NCBI RefSeq assembly: GCF_004015185.1
Contig: NZ_CP025746.1
Location: 3,675,776 to 3,739,775 of the forward strand
DNA: 64,000 nucleotides
Direction: 5' to 3'
DNA from: Clostridium manihotivorum
GTDB lineage: Bacteria; Bacillota; Clostridia; Clostridiales; Clostridiaceae
Part shown: one piece after another, positions 9,168 through 18,300 of the stretch
Position numbering within the stretch: position 1 is the first letter of the stretch
Layout of the letters: the number at the start of each line of letters is the position of its first letter
Program-made: the position numbers and the translations under genes
Notes under the pieces: model-generated
Database searches by the model: none
What the model was told of the DNA's origin: nothing
What the model saw: only the letters and a program-made list of their open reading frames with translations

Positions 9168-10619
9168 TTAGGTAAAGTAACTTAAAACCTCCTCCTCATC
9201 GCTAAAATGAATAGTTTCATCCTTTATGATTTGATAACTTTCATGGCCCTTACCAGCTATAATTACAGCATCCTCAGGTTTAGCTATATTAAGTGCTCTA
9301 TTAATTGCTAGCTTTCTATCTTGTTCTCTTTCAAATTTGCAATTAGTACTAATTAACCCCTTTTCAATATCTTCTATTATCTTTATTGGATTTTCCTTTC
9401 TAGGATTGTCTGATGTAACTATGCAATAATCACTAAATGTGCCTGCAATTTCACCCATTATAGCTCTTTTACTAGAATCTCTGTTTCCGCCACAACCAAA
9501 AACTAATATTATTTTGCCCTTACTAATTTGCTTTACTGAAACAAGAATATTTTTTAGGGCATCCGGCGTGTGAGCGTAGTCTACTATAACTAAAGTACCC
9601 TTATTATTAGGAATGGCTTGAAATCTCCCTGGCACTCCTTTTATTTCCTTAACAGCTTCTATAACCTCCACTAATTCAAAACCAATAAGATTGCAGCTAG
9701 CAATAGCGGCTAAAACATTGTAAACACTGAATCTTCCAGGTACATTAAGTTCTACCTTAAAAGTTTTGTTATCATGTATAAGGTTAAAGTGTACTGAACT
9801 ATTGTTATACTCTATATCTTGCGCCTGAAAATCACACTTTTTATTTACACCATATCCTAAAACCTTGCATTTTGAACTAGCTAATATCTCTATGGAAAAT
9901 GGATCATCAACATTTACCACTGCATTTTTACACATGTTAAAAAGCTTTAGTTTAGCTACCTTATAGTTTTCCATGGTTCCATGTTCCTCTAGGTGATCCT
10001 GAGTTATATTTGTAAATACCCCTACATCAAATTCACAGCCATAAACTCTATCCTTAGCTAAAGCTGAAGAAGTGACCTCTACTACCGAATGTGTTGCTCC
10101 TAATTCAACCATCTCTGAAAAAGTGCTTTGTAGTTCTATTGAATCTGGAGTGGTTGGATTTAATTTTTCAGTTTTCATTTTTTGGCCTAAAAGAGTATTT
10201 TGTATTGTTCCGATTACTCCACATTTAACTTTAAGAGCTTCGAGGATTTGTTCTATAAAATAACTAGTTGAGGTTTTTCCATTAGTTCCTGTAATCCCAA
10301 TTACTTTGAGAGATTTCATTGGCTCTCCAAAGTATTTTGAAGCTATCATCGACATTGCTTTTCTAGAGTCTTTAACTTTAATAACAGTTATATTTTGGGG
10401 TACGCTTTTAATATCATGTTCAATAATTAATGCAACAGCCCCCTTCTCAGCTACTTCTAGAATAAAGTCATGTCTATCCACATTTTTATTCTTTACAGCA
10501 ATAAACAAAGCTTTATCGCTAACACTCCTTGAATCCCACGTTATATGATCTACTTCAACAGCTGTATTTCCTTCTAATATTTCATACTTAATTCCTTCTA
10601 AAAGTGTACTTAATATCAT
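9168..10619 (-). CDS. murE: UDP-N-acetylmuramoyl-tripeptide synthetase (meso-DAP type)
   Basis: A 483-residue Mur ligase that adds the third amino acid to UDP-MurNAc-L-Ala-D-Glu in the cytoplasm. It has the P-loop GITGTNGKTSTS, the carbamylated-lysine/magnesium region, the ADP-binding HTPDALKN segment, and the SDNPRKENP motif; DNPR marks the diaminopimelate-adding enzymes. AGGAGG precedes the ATG by 5 nt. It sits outside a dcw cluster and may be a second copy; mraY is also isolated, at 28.8 kb. A terminator follows. Confidence 0.92.
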   Translation of the reverse strand: MILSTLLEGIKYEILEGNTAVEVDHITWDSRSVSDKALFIAVKNKNVDRHDFILEVAEKGAVALIIEHDIKSVPQNITVIKVKDSRKAMSMIASKYFGEPMKSLKVIGITGTNGKTSTSYFIEQILEALKVKCGVIGTIQNTLLGQKMKTEKLNPTTPDSIELQSTFSEMVELGATHSVVEVTSSALAKDRVYGCEFDVGVFTNITQDHLEEHGTMENYKVAKLKLFNMCKNAVVNVDDPFSIEILASSKCKVLGYGVNKKCDFQAQDIEYNNSSVHFNLIHDNKTFKVELNVPGRFSVYNVLAAIASCNLIGFELVEVIEAVKEIKGVPGRFQAIPNNKGTLVIVDYAHTPDALKNILVSVKQISKGKIILVFGCGGNRDSSKRAIMGEIAGTFSDYCIVTSDNPRKENPIKIIEDIEKGLISTNCKFEREQDRKLAINRALNIAKPEDAVIIAGKGHESYQIIKDETIHFSDEEEVLSYFT

Positions 10620-10838
10620 ATTTTCCTCCTACATATTGGTTTACAATAATATTTCTAAAATCACTTACTGAATAACATTTCCTTTCATATACCACTTTCC
10701 TTATAAATTATTATATACTCACCATTTGCGCATTATATTGTAATAACTGCTTATTTTATTGCATATAGTGCTATAATATAAACAATAAAATAAATCATGG
10801 TAAAGCTATCTATCTTAACCTAATGCTTAATGTTATTT

Positions 10839-10884
10839 AAGTACTGTGTTGAAATCAAGTGGTTAATAATCCGATACTTAATTT
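10839..10884 (+). repeat. Dispersed repeat, module A
   Basis: A 46-bp module containing AAGTGGTTAATAATCCGAT. It matches the copy at 46214 at roughly 36 of 45 positions; shorter matches occur at 27659 and 62053. It runs straight into the 61-bp palindromic module B. Confidence 0.6.
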
Positions 10885-10938
10885 ATCCATGCCCCATAAT
10901 ACAAAGCAGCGTGGATTATCGAACATGTATAAATTAAG
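10878..10938. repeat. Dispersed 61-bp palindromic repeat, module B
   Basis: The ends TTAATTTATCCATG and CATGTATAAATTAAG are inverted repeats. A second copy of exactly 61 bp lies at 16023-16083 in the opposite orientation and aligns without gaps, sharing ATGCCC, ATAAT and the terminal TATAAATTAAG. Confidence 0.6.
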
Positions 10939-10971
10939 TTTTTATAAAGAATCCCTATAGGAGGTATTAAA

Positions 10972-11310
10972 ATGAGCGAAGAATTCAGTACAAACAATAA
11001 TAAAAGAGGCTATCTTAATGAGGATTTTCTATTTTTTAAACTAAGAGATCAAAAAAGAACTGAATTTGAATTACATTACCATGATTTTAGTAAAATAATC
11101 TTTTTTATATCTGGTGATGTTACTTATATAATAGAGGGTAAATCCTATAAGCTAAGGCCCTGGGACATATTGCTAGTAGGAAAAGACGATCTTCACTTAC
11201 CGGTGATAAGTCCTTCTGAGCCATATTATAGTGGCTCGATTGTCAAGACAAAAATATTTAAGTTTACAATGAACCATATTTTACCATTATGTAGTTGCAC
11301 TATGCAGTAA
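10972..11310 (+). pseudogene. AraC-type regulator, N-terminal cupin only, truncated by IS3
   Basis: The first 89 or so codons encode a cupin sensor start as in AraC-family regulators: FELHYHDFSKIIFFISGDV, then YKLRPWDILLVGKDDLH. The frame then enters the left end of an IS3-family element and stops after 22 foreign codons. No C-terminal helix-turn-helix half is found beyond the element, so the gene lost its DNA-binding part. TAGGAGG precedes the ATG. Almost certainly non-functional. Confidence 0.75.
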
Positions 11311-12530
11311 TACCAAGTAGCACAGGATAGTAGTTTTCTGCCGGAGTTTGATAGCCAAGTGCAGAGTGGAGCTTTTCAAAATTGTAGCTGTGGATAAAAT
11401 CACCAATCTGCTTACGGGCATCTCTTATGTTAACATAGTCCTTCAGGTAGACTTCGTCATATTTGAGCGTGCGGAACCAGCGTTCAATCATGATATTGTC
11501 TGCCCATCTGCTCTTACCATCCATGCTAATTTTGACTCTATGGTTTTCCACAAAGCTAATATACTCATGACCTGTGAATTGGTCGCCTTGATCAGAGTTC
11601 AATGTTTCAGGTTTAGCAACAGAAAAGGCTTTTTCAAGAGCGCTTTTAACCATATTTGTGGATAACGTATCGTCCAGCTCCCAGCCTACGATGAGACGAC
11701 TGTGCCAGTCGATAATGGCTGTCAGATAGACAAAACCATGTTTGAGGCGGATGTAGGTTATATCGATAGACCATGCTTGATTCGGCCTTACAATATCCAC
11801 ATTCCTAAGAAGATAAGGGTATATCTTGTGTCCTTTAGCAGGCTTGGACAGGTTGGGTTTAGGGTAGATCGCATGTATGTCCATATCCTGCATGTACCTG
11901 CGAGTCTTCAATCTACCTATATCGAATCCTTGGCGCTGCAGCTGCTTTGAAATCTGCCTGGAGCCCCAGGATGGGTTGTCAGTGTGCATTCTATCTATGG
12001 AGTCTTTTATAGCTAATTCTGTTTCAGACGGACTTTTACTCTTGTAGTATGCACTGGTACGGTTTACGTCCAGTAATTCAGCTACTGTGGATAAAGGGAG
12101 TTCCTTGCTATCTTTTTGGGCGCGGAGTAAATTTACTCTCCCAATCAGGTCCAAAGAGTTCTTCAGATTTTTTTTGAGCCAATCAACCTGCGTAGTTAAC
12201 TGACCAACTTTCTTATATAGATCATCCTTCTCCGCTTCGCTTGATTTAAGGCTTTCTTTAAGCTTTTCATCCTTTTTATTATCAAAGGCATTGGCGGCGT
12301 TTTCGAGGAATTCGCTCTTCCAGTTACGCAACTGGTTTGGAGCAATCTCGTGTTCACTTGCCAGCTGGCTCAACTCCTTTTCGCCTTTTAGTAGCTCTAT
12401 TATTACTTTAGCTTTGAATTCTGGTGTGAATGTTCTTTTTCTCATAATGAAAACCTGCTTTCTTTTGATACTTTTATTATATCAGGTTCATTATATTTAA
12501 CTCATATTTTTGTTGAGTTTTCTTAGACCA
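11241..12530 (-). mobile_element. IS3-family insertion sequence
   Basis: About 1.29 kb. The left end (TGTCAAGACAAAAATAT...AATGAACC) and the complement of the right end (TGGTCTAAG...ACAAAAATAT...AATGAACC) are imperfect inverted repeats that both begin with TG. Ends are set from this similarity to within a few bases. No target duplication is visible (left flank CGAT, right flank TTAT). Its GC content is clearly above that of the neighbours, a sign of recent arrival. Confidence 0.75.
11300..12445 (-). CDS. IS3-family transposase, single fused frame
   Basis: A 381-residue DDE transposase. Residues 1-60 form the OrfA-type helix-turn-helix (RTFTPEFKAKVIIELLKGEK), followed by a coiled-coil leucine-zipper region to about 95. 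The OrfB part has the HTH_21 segment and the integrase core: Asp in WSIDITYI, Asp in LNSDQGDQF, Glu in IMIERWFRTLKYDEVY. Most IS3 members make this protein by frameshifting between two frames; here it is one continuous frame. It appears intact and may be active. Confidence 0.9.
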   Translation of the reverse strand: MRKRTFTPEFKAKVIIELLKGEKELSQLASEHEIAPNQLRNWKSEFLENAANAFDNKKDEKLKESLKSSEAEKDDLYKKVGQLTTQVDWLKKNLKNSLDLIGRVNLLRAQKDSKELPLSTVAELLDVNRTSAYYKSKSPSETELAIKDSIDRMHTDNPSWGSRQISKQLQRQGFDIGRLKTRRYMQDMDIHAIYPKPNLSKPAKGHKIYPYLLRNVDIVRPNQAWSIDITYIRLKHGFVYLTAIIDWHSRLIVGWELDDTLSTNMVKSALEKAFSVAKPETLNSDQGDQFTGHEYISFVENHRVKISMDGKSRWADNIMIERWFRTLKYDEVYLKDYVNIRDARKQIGDFIHSYNFEKLHSALGYQTPAENYYPVLLGITA

Positions 12531-12550
12531 TTATAAATTTCAATACTATA

Positions 12551-12586
12551 AAAATGAGCTATCACCTTTTCAGTGACAACTCATTT
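12551..12586 (-). terminator. Hairpin between IS3 and membrane-protein gene
   Basis: AAATGAG and CTCATTT arms with inner TCAC/GTGA pairs around a TTTTCA loop; T-tracts on both sides. Confidence 0.5.
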
Positions 12587-12634
12587 CTATAACAATATAA
12601 CATTTTGAACTTTAGAACACTTTATAACTATATA

Positions 12635-13132
12635 CTATTTAATAAAGTATCCAGTTATATAAACACCTATTAAAGCTAGTGAAAATAATATATATTGAGC
12701 TGAACTCATGAAAGCATTGTATAATTTAATGCCAACTATTGATATTGCGAAAGTTAAAAGTATAAGAAAAATACCTAGTCTAAAATTATGAAATAAAGCT
12801 TCATATGTTATCCTCTCATTATTAAAAAAAACATAAGAAATACTTGCAAAGAAATATGCAAAATAAATAGCAATACTACTTTTTTGTATTTCTTCCTGCT
12901 TTCTTGAAGTTAAATTCTTATAGCTTATATATCTTTTTTTACCATAAAGAAGCGAATAATATCTTTCAAAAAAGTTATCAAATTTCTTTAAATCTAAGCC
13001 AAAAATTAATGAAGCTGTAAGCAAAATTATAGCTGCTAATCTGCTACCCATCATAGGTGTGAGAATAGCAACAATTGCAAACATTATACTAACAATAATT
13101 GAGTTCTCCAATATCCCCTCAAACCGCTTCAC
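12635..13132 (-). CDS. Small membrane protein of unknown function
   Basis: 165 residues with four predicted membrane helices (about 10-45 as a pair, 85-100, 118-135, 145-162) and a basic cytosolic stretch with YYSLLYGKKRYISYKNLTSR between the second and third. No family recognised. The GTG at 13132 follows a GGAGGGGG box closely; a TTG seven codons later, also behind GAGGGG, is an alternative. It lies 22 bp downstream of the flavoprotein gene on the same strand. Confidence 0.6.
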   Translation of the reverse strand: MKRFEGILENSIIVSIMFAIVAILTPMMGSRLAAIILLTASLIFGLDLKKFDNFFERYYSLLYGKKRYISYKNLTSRKQEEIQKSSIAIYFAYFFASISYVFFNNERITYEALFHNFRLGIFLILLTFAISIVGIKLYNAFMSSAQYILFSLALIGVYITGYFIK

Positions 13133-13154
13133 TTAACCCCCTCCCTACATCTTT

Positions 13155-13619
13155 CTACCTTCTAGCCTTCCCTGTAACTTTATCAATATCAATTTCTATA
13201 ACTTTTGTTCTATGTTTTGCTTTCTCTATATACAACTTTCCTTCTTCAAGAAAAGCATTAGAATACTTTTCAATAATCTTATATAATGCTTTATCTTTAA
13301 CTTCTCCACTTACCTCTGTAGCATGTCCATAAATAACTACACTTCTATATCTTGTACTAAACTGGTCAGGTAAAACCTCAGTGTCAGATACTACGCAAAA
13401 TGACACCTTGTTATTATGACTTATATTATTTAACTTCTCTCCTTCAGTTGCACTATGAAAATATATTTTATTATCTAGATATACATAGTTCAACGGCACT
13501 GCCGAAGGATAACCATGCTCTCCAATAGTTGATAACACCCCAAATTCTCCTTTGTGTAATATTTCTGTTATCTCTATTTCTTCAATTTTTCTATCTTTTC
13601 TTCTCATTTCTTTAAACAT
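13155..13619 (-). CDS. Pyridoxamine 5'-phosphate oxidase-fold flavoprotein, NimA-like
   Basis: 154 residues with the split-barrel FMN-binding fold: GEFGVLSTIGEHGYPSAVPL, then the NKIYFHSATEGEKLNNI segment and VSFCVV strand. This pattern is shared by the Nim (nitroimidazole reductase) and related flavoproteins common in anaerobes; the role may be detoxification or FMN-dependent reduction, not pyridoxine synthesis. GGAGAATATT precedes the ATG. Just downstream of an ABC permease gene on the same strand. Confidence 0.8.
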   Translation of the reverse strand: MFKEMRRKDRKIEEIEITEILHKGEFGVLSTIGEHGYPSAVPLNYVYLDNKIYFHSATEGEKLNNISHNNKVSFCVVSDTEVLPDQFSTRYRSVVIYGHATEVSGEVKDKALYKIIEKYSNAFLEEGKLYIEKAKHRTKVIEIDIDKVTGKARR

Positions 13620-13639
13620 AATATTCTCCTTTATTAAAG

Positions 13640-15250
13640 TTACTCCTTCAATTTAAAAGTTTTTGGCGCAAGCTTATAAGTTAGTAAAATAGCAATTATG
13701 GTGTATAAAATAGTGACAACTAATACACCTATTGTAAAGTAAAAAGAACTTGTTTTAAAATTCAAGCAAAAATAACTTATAAAGTAAATAATAGCATTGG
13801 AAATCTTATAAAAAGGACTTTTCACTGTTAATTCTGCAGTATAAGGCTGAACAACGTAATACATGAATAAATGATGTATTGAGAAAAAGCAGGCTAAGCA
13901 TAAAATAGATACAAAATATGGTATCATTGAAAATAAACGTCCCGAAGCGCCACAGACTAATATAACAACCATGATAGAAATCATTAATACCACTGCAGGA
14001 ATTAAATTAAGTAGTATAATTTTCTTAACTCTATAGTTAAAATTGCTTAAAATAGTCTTGCTTTCGCGATAAAAGCCATATCTTAAAAGACTCACATCAC
14101 AGTTATGGAACATAGCCTTACATACCCTCTCTCCTGTTGACATAATATAAAGGATAAACACCATAACAGGCTGACTTCTATCTATATACTTCAGCACTCC
14201 ACTCTTTTCACCTGGAAATATAACAAGATATCCTACAAAGAATACTAAAATGGCTAAAATTAAATAAACTCTGATTTTTATTGGATATATCATTATCTTT
14301 CTGTGTCTATAAAAGAATATGGAATTCAAATAATCATACCCTTGCTTTTTGTCAAACCTACTTGAGTCTAAAAGTTCTTTGCCAACTCGCTTTTCATTTA
14401 GTTCAACATTAGAAAACTGCATTTTAACTTTTGCTGTTTCTGGATTAAAGATATTTTCTTTTACAAAAACCTTCTTAGCAATAAGCTTGTAATTCCTATA
14501 CTTAAATACATATACTACAGATAAGAAAGCTAAAATAAATATTAAACAAACTAAAAATGGTCTAAATAGAATATGCTGAAAACTAATAGATATATTAAGC
14601 AATGGCAGGCCATAGGCTAGAAATAGTGAAATCAATATAACCAAAGTACTAATAATCTTTGTTTGCGCTAGCACCTTCTTAGTTTTATTGTAAAAAATCA
14701 GCTGTAAAAATTCCCCTGTATACCTAACAAATAATATCTCAATTAACAAAATTAAAGAATTTAAAAAAGCGATTTTAAATATAAGCCCAAATATAAACAG
14801 TGGAATTGTCATGTTTATTATACTTACAGTTTTTTCATAAATCATGTGACTTAATAAATACTCTTTTGCATCACATCTCATCAAATTTATCATGTCATAA
14901 GCTTCTTTATTGGTAATATCAAAAATAGAACTTTTTATTACAGGGCCTATTATAAAGCTCAAGAAAAAATAAATATTTAAAAATACGCCGTAAAAATCGC
15001 CTTTATCTTTGGTTATGAGATATGCTGGCAAAACTATCATGATTCCAATATATAGTGCAGCCTTAAAAAAACCCCCTATGAATTTAAGTATAGTATTTAA
15101 AACTCCAAAGAAGGTTTTAATGCCAGTTTCCTTGTACAATCTATCCGGTATCTTTTTCCCCACTAGTGGAAGTCTCTTTAGGAAAAAGATAAATGAATTT
15201 GCATTTTGAGCAAAGGATACATTGAAGCTATTTATAAAAGTTTTAAGCAT
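13640..15250 (-). CDS. ABC transporter permease, large membrane subunit
   Basis: A 536-residue integral membrane protein with about 12 helices (clusters at roughly 35-100, 130-260, 325-365 and 420-525). No soluble domain. It is the second gene of a pair: its ATG (15250), 6 nt after AAAGGAGG, overlaps the end of the ATP-binding gene, so the two form one transporter. Family of the ABC-2-like exporters; substrate unknown. Confidence 0.75.
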   Translation of the reverse strand: MLKTFINSFNVSFAQNANSFIFFLKRLPLVGKKIPDRLYKETGIKTFFGVLNTILKFIGGFFKAALYIGIMIVLPAYLITKDKGDFYGVFLNIYFFLSFIIGPVIKSSIFDITNKEAYDMINLMRCDAKEYLLSHMIYEKTVSIINMTIPLFIFGLIFKIAFLNSLILLIEILFVRYTGEFLQLIFYNKTKKVLAQTKIISTLVILISLFLAYGLPLLNISISFQHILFRPFLVCLIFILAFLSVVYVFKYRNYKLIAKKVFVKENIFNPETAKVKMQFSNVELNEKRVGKELLDSSRFDKKQGYDYLNSIFFYRHRKIMIYPIKIRVYLILAILVFFVGYLVIFPGEKSGVLKYIDRSQPVMVFILYIMSTGERVCKAMFHNCDVSLLRYGFYRESKTILSNFNYRVKKIILLNLIPAVVLMISIMVVILVCGASGRLFSMIPYFVSILCLACFFSIHHLFMYYVVQPYTAELTVKSPFYKISNAIIYFISYFCLNFKTSSFYFTIGVLVVTILYTIIAILLTYKLAPKTFKLKE

Positions 15251-15953
15251 CACCTTCCTCCTTTAAGATTTCCATAATCTTGTTTTCAAAATCATCACTC
15301 TTAAGAACGTCATTACTTATTTCCTCAAGAATTCCATTGTTTAAAACTACAATTTCATCGCATAAGTCTGTAGCAAGCTGCAGTATATGTGTAGAGAATA
15401 TTAATATATGTTCGCTTTTTATCTGTTTCAGAAGATTCTTTATCTGCAGTGCAACTACCACATCTAATGAGGTTAATGGCTCATCTAAAAGAATTATCGG
15501 CGGTCTAGTAATCAGAAAGCAGATCATTTGAATCTTATTTTTCATACCATGAGAATATCCTTTGATAAGCCTATGTCTGTCCTCTTCTTCAATTTTTATC
15601 ATATCAAAATACTCTTCTATAGTTAGAAGACTTTGGATCTTACTCTTATTTATATCTATATAAAACTTTAAAAACTCATATCCAGTTAGGAACTCTGGCA
15701 GAATAGGTTGAGAGAATACAAAACCTACCTTAGAATAATCAATAATAGTTTCCTTATTGTTCTCATCAAGTAATGTAACTTTGCCTCCATCACATTCCAT
15801 TTCACCGCTTATACAATTAAACAAGGTGGTCTTACCAGCTCCATTACGGCCAAGCAATCCATATATTTTCCCCTTTTCGAAAGTAAAAGACGCATCCTTT
15901 AAAACCTTTTTTTCTCCAAAGGCTTTTTCAACATTATTTAATACTAATTTCAT
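15243..15953 (-). CDS. ABC transporter ATP-binding protein
   Basis: 236 residues with Walker A GRNGAGKTT, Q-loop VGFVFSQP, a signature variant KGYSHGMKNKI in place of LSGGQ, Walker B IILLDEP and switch His in FSTHIL. The degenerate signature YSHGM is frequent in ABC-2-type drug or peptide exporters. ATG at 15953 follows GGAGG by 7 nt. Coupled to the permease gene downstream. Confidence 0.85.
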   Translation of the reverse strand: MKLVLNNVEKAFGEKKVLKDASFTFEKGKIYGLLGRNGAGKTTLFNCISGEMECDGGKVTLLDENNKETIIDYSKVGFVFSQPILPEFLTGYEFLKFYIDINKSKIQSLLTIEEYFDMIKIEEEDRHRLIKGYSHGMKNKIQMICFLITRPPIILLDEPLTSLDVVVALQIKNLLKQIKSEHILIFSTHILQLATDLCDEIVVLNNGILEEISNDVLKSDDFENKIMEILKEEGDA

Positions 15954-16022
15954 CACTTTTCCTCCAAATAATTATTACTAAAACCTTAATTTCCATGAAG
16001 TTATAGGTAACCTATATGAAAA

Positions 16023-16083
16023 CTTAATTTATATTTATTATAAAATCACGGCTTCTGGGGATTATCGGGCATATATAACTTAA
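16023..16083. repeat. Dispersed 61-bp palindromic repeat, second copy of module B
   Basis: Reverse-complement orientation relative to 10878-10938, with equal length and no gaps. Shared words on the complement include ATGCCC, ATAATC and TATAAATTAAG. It lies 70 bp upstream of the ABC ATP-binding gene, where it could also act as a regulatory site. Confidence 0.55.
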
Positions 16084-16138
16084 TAGTTGAAGTTGGAACC
16101 CTATATCTCAATTCGCAATAAAATTTATGTTTTCAAAT

Positions 16139-16162
16139 ACTCTTCTAAGCCATTAGAAGAGT
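16139..16162 (-). terminator. Hairpin after the HAD gene
   Basis: ACTCTTCTAA and TTAGAAGAGT pair perfectly over 10 bp around GCCA. The T-tract is weak on the minus strand. Confidence 0.5.
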
Positions 16163-16200
16163 TTTAAAAATAGCTTTATTGTCGAAGCTGTATATTTACC

Positions 16201-16908
16201 TTAAAGATCTAATAGACTTTTTATAACTCTATGTTTTCTACAGGTAAACTTATGATACATGAAGCTTTTTTCATCCCTACAAAGCAGTAGAGATTCTATT
16301 CCAAGCTTTTTAGCACCATCGCAATTTTTAATATTATCATCTATAAAAATACACTGTTCTGCTTTCATATTGAGCTCTTGTAGCGCTGATTTGTACATAA
16401 ACTCATTAGGTTTAGTTACACCTAGCTTTGATGATATTATAAAGGATGAGAAATACTTTCTTAAGTCAGCCTGTACAAAAACATTTTCTAGTGAAGGCCA
16501 TGCATCTGAAACTATTGCCAGTTTATAATCTACACTTAGTTTTGTAACCACTTCTTTTGCATCCTCATAAAAAGTATATTTCTTATTGTTATATACTAAA
16601 TCCTTCGTTAAATCCTTAATAGAGCTATCAGTCAAGTTTAGCTCCGTAAGTTCCTCAGAGAAAATACGATAGAATTTATAGAAATGTTCATATTCCTCAT
16701 GCTCAGTTTTTATATAATTCTGCTGACTAATATATTCTTGAGCTTTAACAAATGCATTATTAATTTTATTTTTATCAATCTTTTTATATTTTTCTGCATC
16801 TATGTATTTGAAAAAATTACTAGTTATAAACCAGTGACCTGTTTTAGGATAGTTTAATACTTTTCCAGAATCAAATAATATTGCTTTAACTTGTTTATTA
16901 ATCATCAT
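16201..16908 (-). CDS. HAD-superfamily hydrolase, subfamily IA
   Basis: A 235-residue haloacid-dehalogenase-like phosphatase. Motif I is AILFDSGKVLN (nucleophile Asp), motif II Ser in LAIVSDAWP, motif III Lys in KLGVTKPNEFMY, motif IV IFIDDNIKNCDGAKKLG. Helical cap between about residues 20 and 115. Motif I lacks the usual second Asp, as in several members with DxG. Substrate unknown. Monocistronic. Confidence 0.8.
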   Translation of the reverse strand: MMINKQVKAILFDSGKVLNYPKTGHWFITSNFFKYIDAEKYKKIDKNKINNAFVKAQEYISQQNYIKTEHEEYEHFYKFYRIFSEELTELNLTDSSIKDLTKDLVYNNKKYTFYEDAKEVVTKLSVDYKLAIVSDAWPSLENVFVQADLRKYFSSFIISSKLGVTKPNEFMYKSALQELNMKAEQCIFIDDNIKNCDGAKKLGIESLLLCRDEKSFMYHKFTCRKHRVIKSLLDL

Positions 16909-17090
16909 TTTCTCCCTATAATATCAATATCTGTAGCAAATTAACTTTATTATATTTTATTTTACTCTACCTTTAAACTATGAACCATATTTTTAATAAA
17001 AAATTTATTTAGTATTTTGTAGTATATGTGATATAATTAACAATGTTATTGTGATTAATTACAAAAAAACTAAATAAGGACGGCGATCTA

Positions 17091-17651
17091 ATGAAGAAAT
17101 ATTTAATGTTAATAGGCTCTCCACCAGCATGTGGAAAGACTTTCGTATCTACAGAAATAGCTAAGAAGCTTCCAAACCCAGTTTATTTGGACAAGGATAC
17201 AATAATCCCTCTATCAAAAATGATATATAGAGCTGCAAATGAACCTTATAATAGAGACTCAGCTTTTTTCAAAGAATATGTAAGAAATGCTGAATATGAA
17301 GCAATCATGGATGTAGCTTTTGAATCCTTACAGTTTAATTCTCACGTAATGGTCAATGCTCCCTTTGCTAAAGAATTTAGAGATGAAACTTATATTAGCA
17401 GACTTAAGGACAAGCTTAAGACTTATGATGCAGAATTAGTACAAGTTTGGGTACATTGTGACATAGATGTATGTCATCAAAGAATGATAGAAAGAAATTC
17501 TGATAGAGATACCTGGAAGCTTAATAACTGGGACGAATACGTTAGAGGTCAAGACTTCTCCACTCCTGAGGTTGAAGGAATACATATTATTGACAACTCT
17601 GGTTCAGACTCTGTAAGAAATGACATAGAAAAATTAATAAAGATATTATAG
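17091..17651 (+). CDS. P-loop nucleotide kinase-like protein
   Basis: 186 residues with Walker A (GSPPACGKTF) at residues 8-17 and a fold like the AAA_33/zeta-toxin-type small kinases: after YLDKDTIIPLS, a helix-rich central part and then WVHCDIDVCHQRMIERNSDRD, whose arginines suit a lid. It probably phosphorylates a small molecule, but nothing identifies the substrate. AAGGACGG precedes the ATG. The last codons are part of a perfect 20-bp palindrome. Confidence 0.7.
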   Translation: MKKYLMLIGSPPACGKTFVSTEIAKKLPNPVYLDKDTIIPLSKMIYRAANEPYNRDSAFFKEYVRNAEYEAIMDVAFESLQFNSHVMVNAPFAKEFRDETYISRLKDKLKTYDAELVQVWVHCDIDVCHQRMIERNSDRDTWKLNNWDEYVRGQDFSTPEVEGIHIIDNSGSDSVRNDIEKLIKIL

Positions 17652-17676
17652 GATATTCCTATAATATCTTTATTAA
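17634..17676 (+). terminator. Perfect 20-bp hairpin overlapping the kinase stop codon
   Basis: Arms of 20 nt (TTAATAAAGATATTATAGGA and its exact complement) around a TAT loop; the left arm contains the final codons and the stop. U-rich but without a long T-run after it, so it may work as a terminator or an mRNA 3'-end stabiliser. Confidence 0.6.
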
Positions 17677-17745
17677 TTTACATAAAAATGTGATATAAAT
17701 TTAAATATACAAATTATTTTAAAACAAACTTTTTGGGGTGATTTA

Positions 17746-18249
17746 ATGAGTATGATAAGATATGCAACAGTTGATGACTTTTATATTCTAGGCACAATTC
17801 ACTGTAATTCATGGAAGGTAGCTTATAAAGACATAGTCCCAAAACAATTTTTAGACAATATTACAGTAGAAAAAAGAGCTGCATACTTTGAAAAAGCATT
17901 AAGAGAAAAAACTGAAACTGACGCTATACTATTCGATACATCTGAGCCTGTAGGCTTTATTACCTTTGGTAAATGCAGGGATAAAGATAAAGCTAATGAT
18001 TTTGGGGAGATATGGGGACTTTATCTTTTACCTAACAGATGGCGAAAAGGTTATGGAAAAGAGCTTATGAATTTTGCCATAGAAGCTCTAAGAAACTTAG
18101 GCTTTAAAAAAGTATCACTTTGGGTTTTAGAAGAAAATCTAAGTGCAATTAGATTTTATGAAAAGCTTGGCTTTTTATTTGATGGTACAGTTAAAGAATT
18201 AAATATCGGTAAAGCAATAAATGAGTGCAGGTATGTAAAGACCATATAG
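17746..18249 (+). CDS. GNAT-family N-acetyltransferase
   Basis: 167 residues with the acetyl-CoA-binding segment EIWGLYLLPNRWRKGYGKEL (RxxGxG/A type) and the terminal strand-helix KKVSLWVLEENLSAIRFYEKLGF. Such enzymes acetylate small amines or protein N-termini; acceptor unknown. TTTTTGGGGTG precedes the ATG. Convergent with the MATE gene, with which it shares a bidirectional terminator. Confidence 0.85.
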   Translation: MSMIRYATVDDFYILGTIHCNSWKVAYKDIVPKQFLDNITVEKRAAYFEKALREKTETDAILFDTSEPVGFITFGKCRDKDKANDFGEIWGLYLLPNRWRKGYGKELMNFAIEALRNLGFKKVSLWVLEENLSAIRFYEKLGFLFDGTVKELNIGKAINECRYVKTI

Positions 18250-18300
18250 AAAAAGAGCTTGTATATTACATATAAAAATGTTATACAAGCTCCTTTTCTA
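18247..18300. terminator. Bidirectional terminator between GNAT and MATE genes
   Basis: TAGAAAAAGAGCTTGTATA pairs with TATACAAGCTCCTTTTCTA with one mismatch. It touches the stop codons of both convergent genes. Confidence 0.8.

Larger units (their letters stand above)
10620..10971. other. Intergenic with dispersed palindromic repeat
   Basis: Separates divergent murE and the AraC-type remnant. The half nearer the AraC gene is filled by the repeat family described at 10839-10938; the rest is AT-rich promoter sequence. Confidence 0.5.
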
